A stretch of DNA of 6,730 nt from Desulfarculus sp. Its GTDB lineage: Bacteria; Desulfobacterota; Desulfarculia; Desulfarculales; Desulfarculaceae. The stretch's first letter is position 1; every line of letters starts with the position of its first letter. Made by a program: the position numbers and the translations under genes. Below are positions 6,301-6,730 of this stretch, piece after piece. The stretch covers positions 1 through 6,730 of the forward strand of contig JAIUYB010000126.1 in assembly GCA_020216625.1 (NCBI GenBank), written 5' to 3'. The notes beneath the pieces were generated by a model. That model worked only from the letters and a program-made list of their open reading frames with translations, made no database searches and was not told the DNA's origin.

Positions 6301-6336
6301 CCGGGGGGGCGGACCCGCCAAGGGTCCTCCCCCCGG
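6301..6336 (+). terminator. Strong GC hairpin between the HdrA-like and scaffold genes
   Basis: GGACCC (6311-6316) pairs with GGGTCC (6322-6327) across the 5-nt loop GCCAA. Beyond one C/T mismatch the stem extends with six G (6304-6309) against six C (6329-6334), and CC/GG close the base with one bulged G. This gives about 14 base pairs starting 10 nt after the HdrA-like stop. No T-run follows, so it is not a textbook intrinsic terminator. It may terminate partially, protect the upstream mRNA 3' end, or reduce expression of the next gene. Confidence 0.5.
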
Positions 6337-6357
6337 CCTCCATCCGGCGGTGAATGA

Positions 6358-6730
6358 ATGTCCAACCCACCCGAGGATCAGGTTGAGTTCGCGGTGGGCG
6401 CCGACCGCTTCCTGGTCCACGCCCTGACACCCAGCAACCTGGGCATCCTGCCCAACCCCGACGGCCACGCCACCGCCGCCGGCGCCTGCGGCGACCGCAT
6501 GGAGATCTATCTGCGTCTGGAGGACCAGGTGATCGCCGACATCCGCTTCATGCCCGAAGGCTGCATGCACACCGTGGCCTGCGGCAGCGCCATCACCAGC
6601 CTGGCCCGAGGTCAAAGCCTGGCCGAGGCCAGCGACATCCGCGCCGCGGCGGTGGATGAGCAACTGGGCGGCCTGGACCGCGAGCACCGCCACTGCGCCG
6701 CCCTGGCCGAGGCCGCCCTCAAGGCCGCCA
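6358..6730 (+). CDS. IscU/NifU-N-type Fe-S cluster scaffold protein (3' truncated by window)
   Basis: An open frame starts at the ATG at 6358 and runs to the window edge (124 codons, no stop). It encodes an IscU/NifU N-terminal scaffold domain, on which Fe-S clusters are assembled before transfer. The family's three ligand cysteines are present: C44 with the conserved Asp two residues later (GACGD, D46), C69 (PEGC) and C113 (RHC, with H112). The family-like segments SNLGILPNPDG and LGGL are also seen, and C75 is an extra cysteine. The position equivalent to the conserved Lys before the last Cys of IscU appears to be His. The ribosome binding site is a modest GGCGGTGA at 6346-6353. The start lies 66 nt after the HdrA-like gene across a strong hairpin. 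It may help mature the Fe-S-rich complex encoded upstream (inference). Whether a NifU-C or other domain follows is not visible. Confidence 0.88.
   Translation, partial: MSNPPEDQVEFAVGADRFLVHALTPSNLGILPNPDGHATAAGACGDRMEIYLRLEDQVIADIRFMPEGCMHTVACGSAITSLARGQSLAEASDIRAAAVDEQLGGLDREHRHCAALAEAALKAA

Noticed and set aside
5479..6693. Minus-strand open frame (404 codons) opposite the HdrA-like tail and the scaffold gene
   Set aside because: It spans two plus-strand genes and their spacer, has shadow-type composition and no motif.

Overview
The window is about two-thirds G+C and carries a compact plus-strand block of redox genes typical of strict anaerobes. Gene content (an Hdr/Mvh-type flavin/iron-sulfur protein fused to a hydrogenase-delta domain, NuoE/NuoF/NuoG-like electron-input proteins, a sigma-54 activator) suggests a GC-rich Desulfobacterota-type (deltaproteobacterial) sulfate reducer, syntroph or anaerobic degrader. 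That placement is inferred from gene content and composition; there is no marker gene here.

Layout. (1) 1-584: the 3' end of a sigma-54-dependent activator (end of the AAA+ domain plus a Fis-type DNA-binding helix-turn-helix). (2) 585-878: a 294-bp control region with a cluster of TGTTTCA-type motifs, a perfect inverted repeat with 9-bp arms at 722-743, and an excellent -24/-12 sigma-54 promoter (TGGCCC-N5-TTGCA, 803-818). (3) 879-6291: a four-gene operon with gaps of 21 and 17 nt and then a 1-nt overlap, each gene with a clear Shine-Dalgarno sequence. It encodes a NuoE-like [2Fe-2S] protein (155 aa), a NuoF-like FMN/NADH protein with extra N- and C-terminal Fe-S domains (627 aa), a short NuoG/HndD-like Fe-S protein (202 aa), and an 804-aa HdrA-like protein fused to an MvhD-like domain. 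(4) 6292-6357: a spacer with a very strong GC hairpin. (5) 6358-6730: the start of an IscU/NifU-type Fe-S scaffold gene, cut by the window edge.

Working model (inference): NADH is oxidised (or NAD+ reduced) on the NuoF-like FMN; electrons pass through the Fe-S relay of the NuoE/F/G-like proteins to the HdrA/MvhD-like fusion and from there to a partner enzyme not encoded here. The gene set resembles the G-H-I plus E/F portion of class II benzoyl-CoA reductase (Bam) and also the NADH-input modules of Hdr-type bifurcating complexes. The sequence alone does not decide between them.

The most notable feature is the HdrA-like protein. It keeps the HdrA fold order and N-terminal cysteines, but the dinucleotide-binding, second flavin and internal CxxxCC signatures, one ferredoxin cysteine and one MvhD cysteine are all changed. 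It may be an HdrA paralogue that no longer bifurcates and serves as an electron conduit or scaffold.
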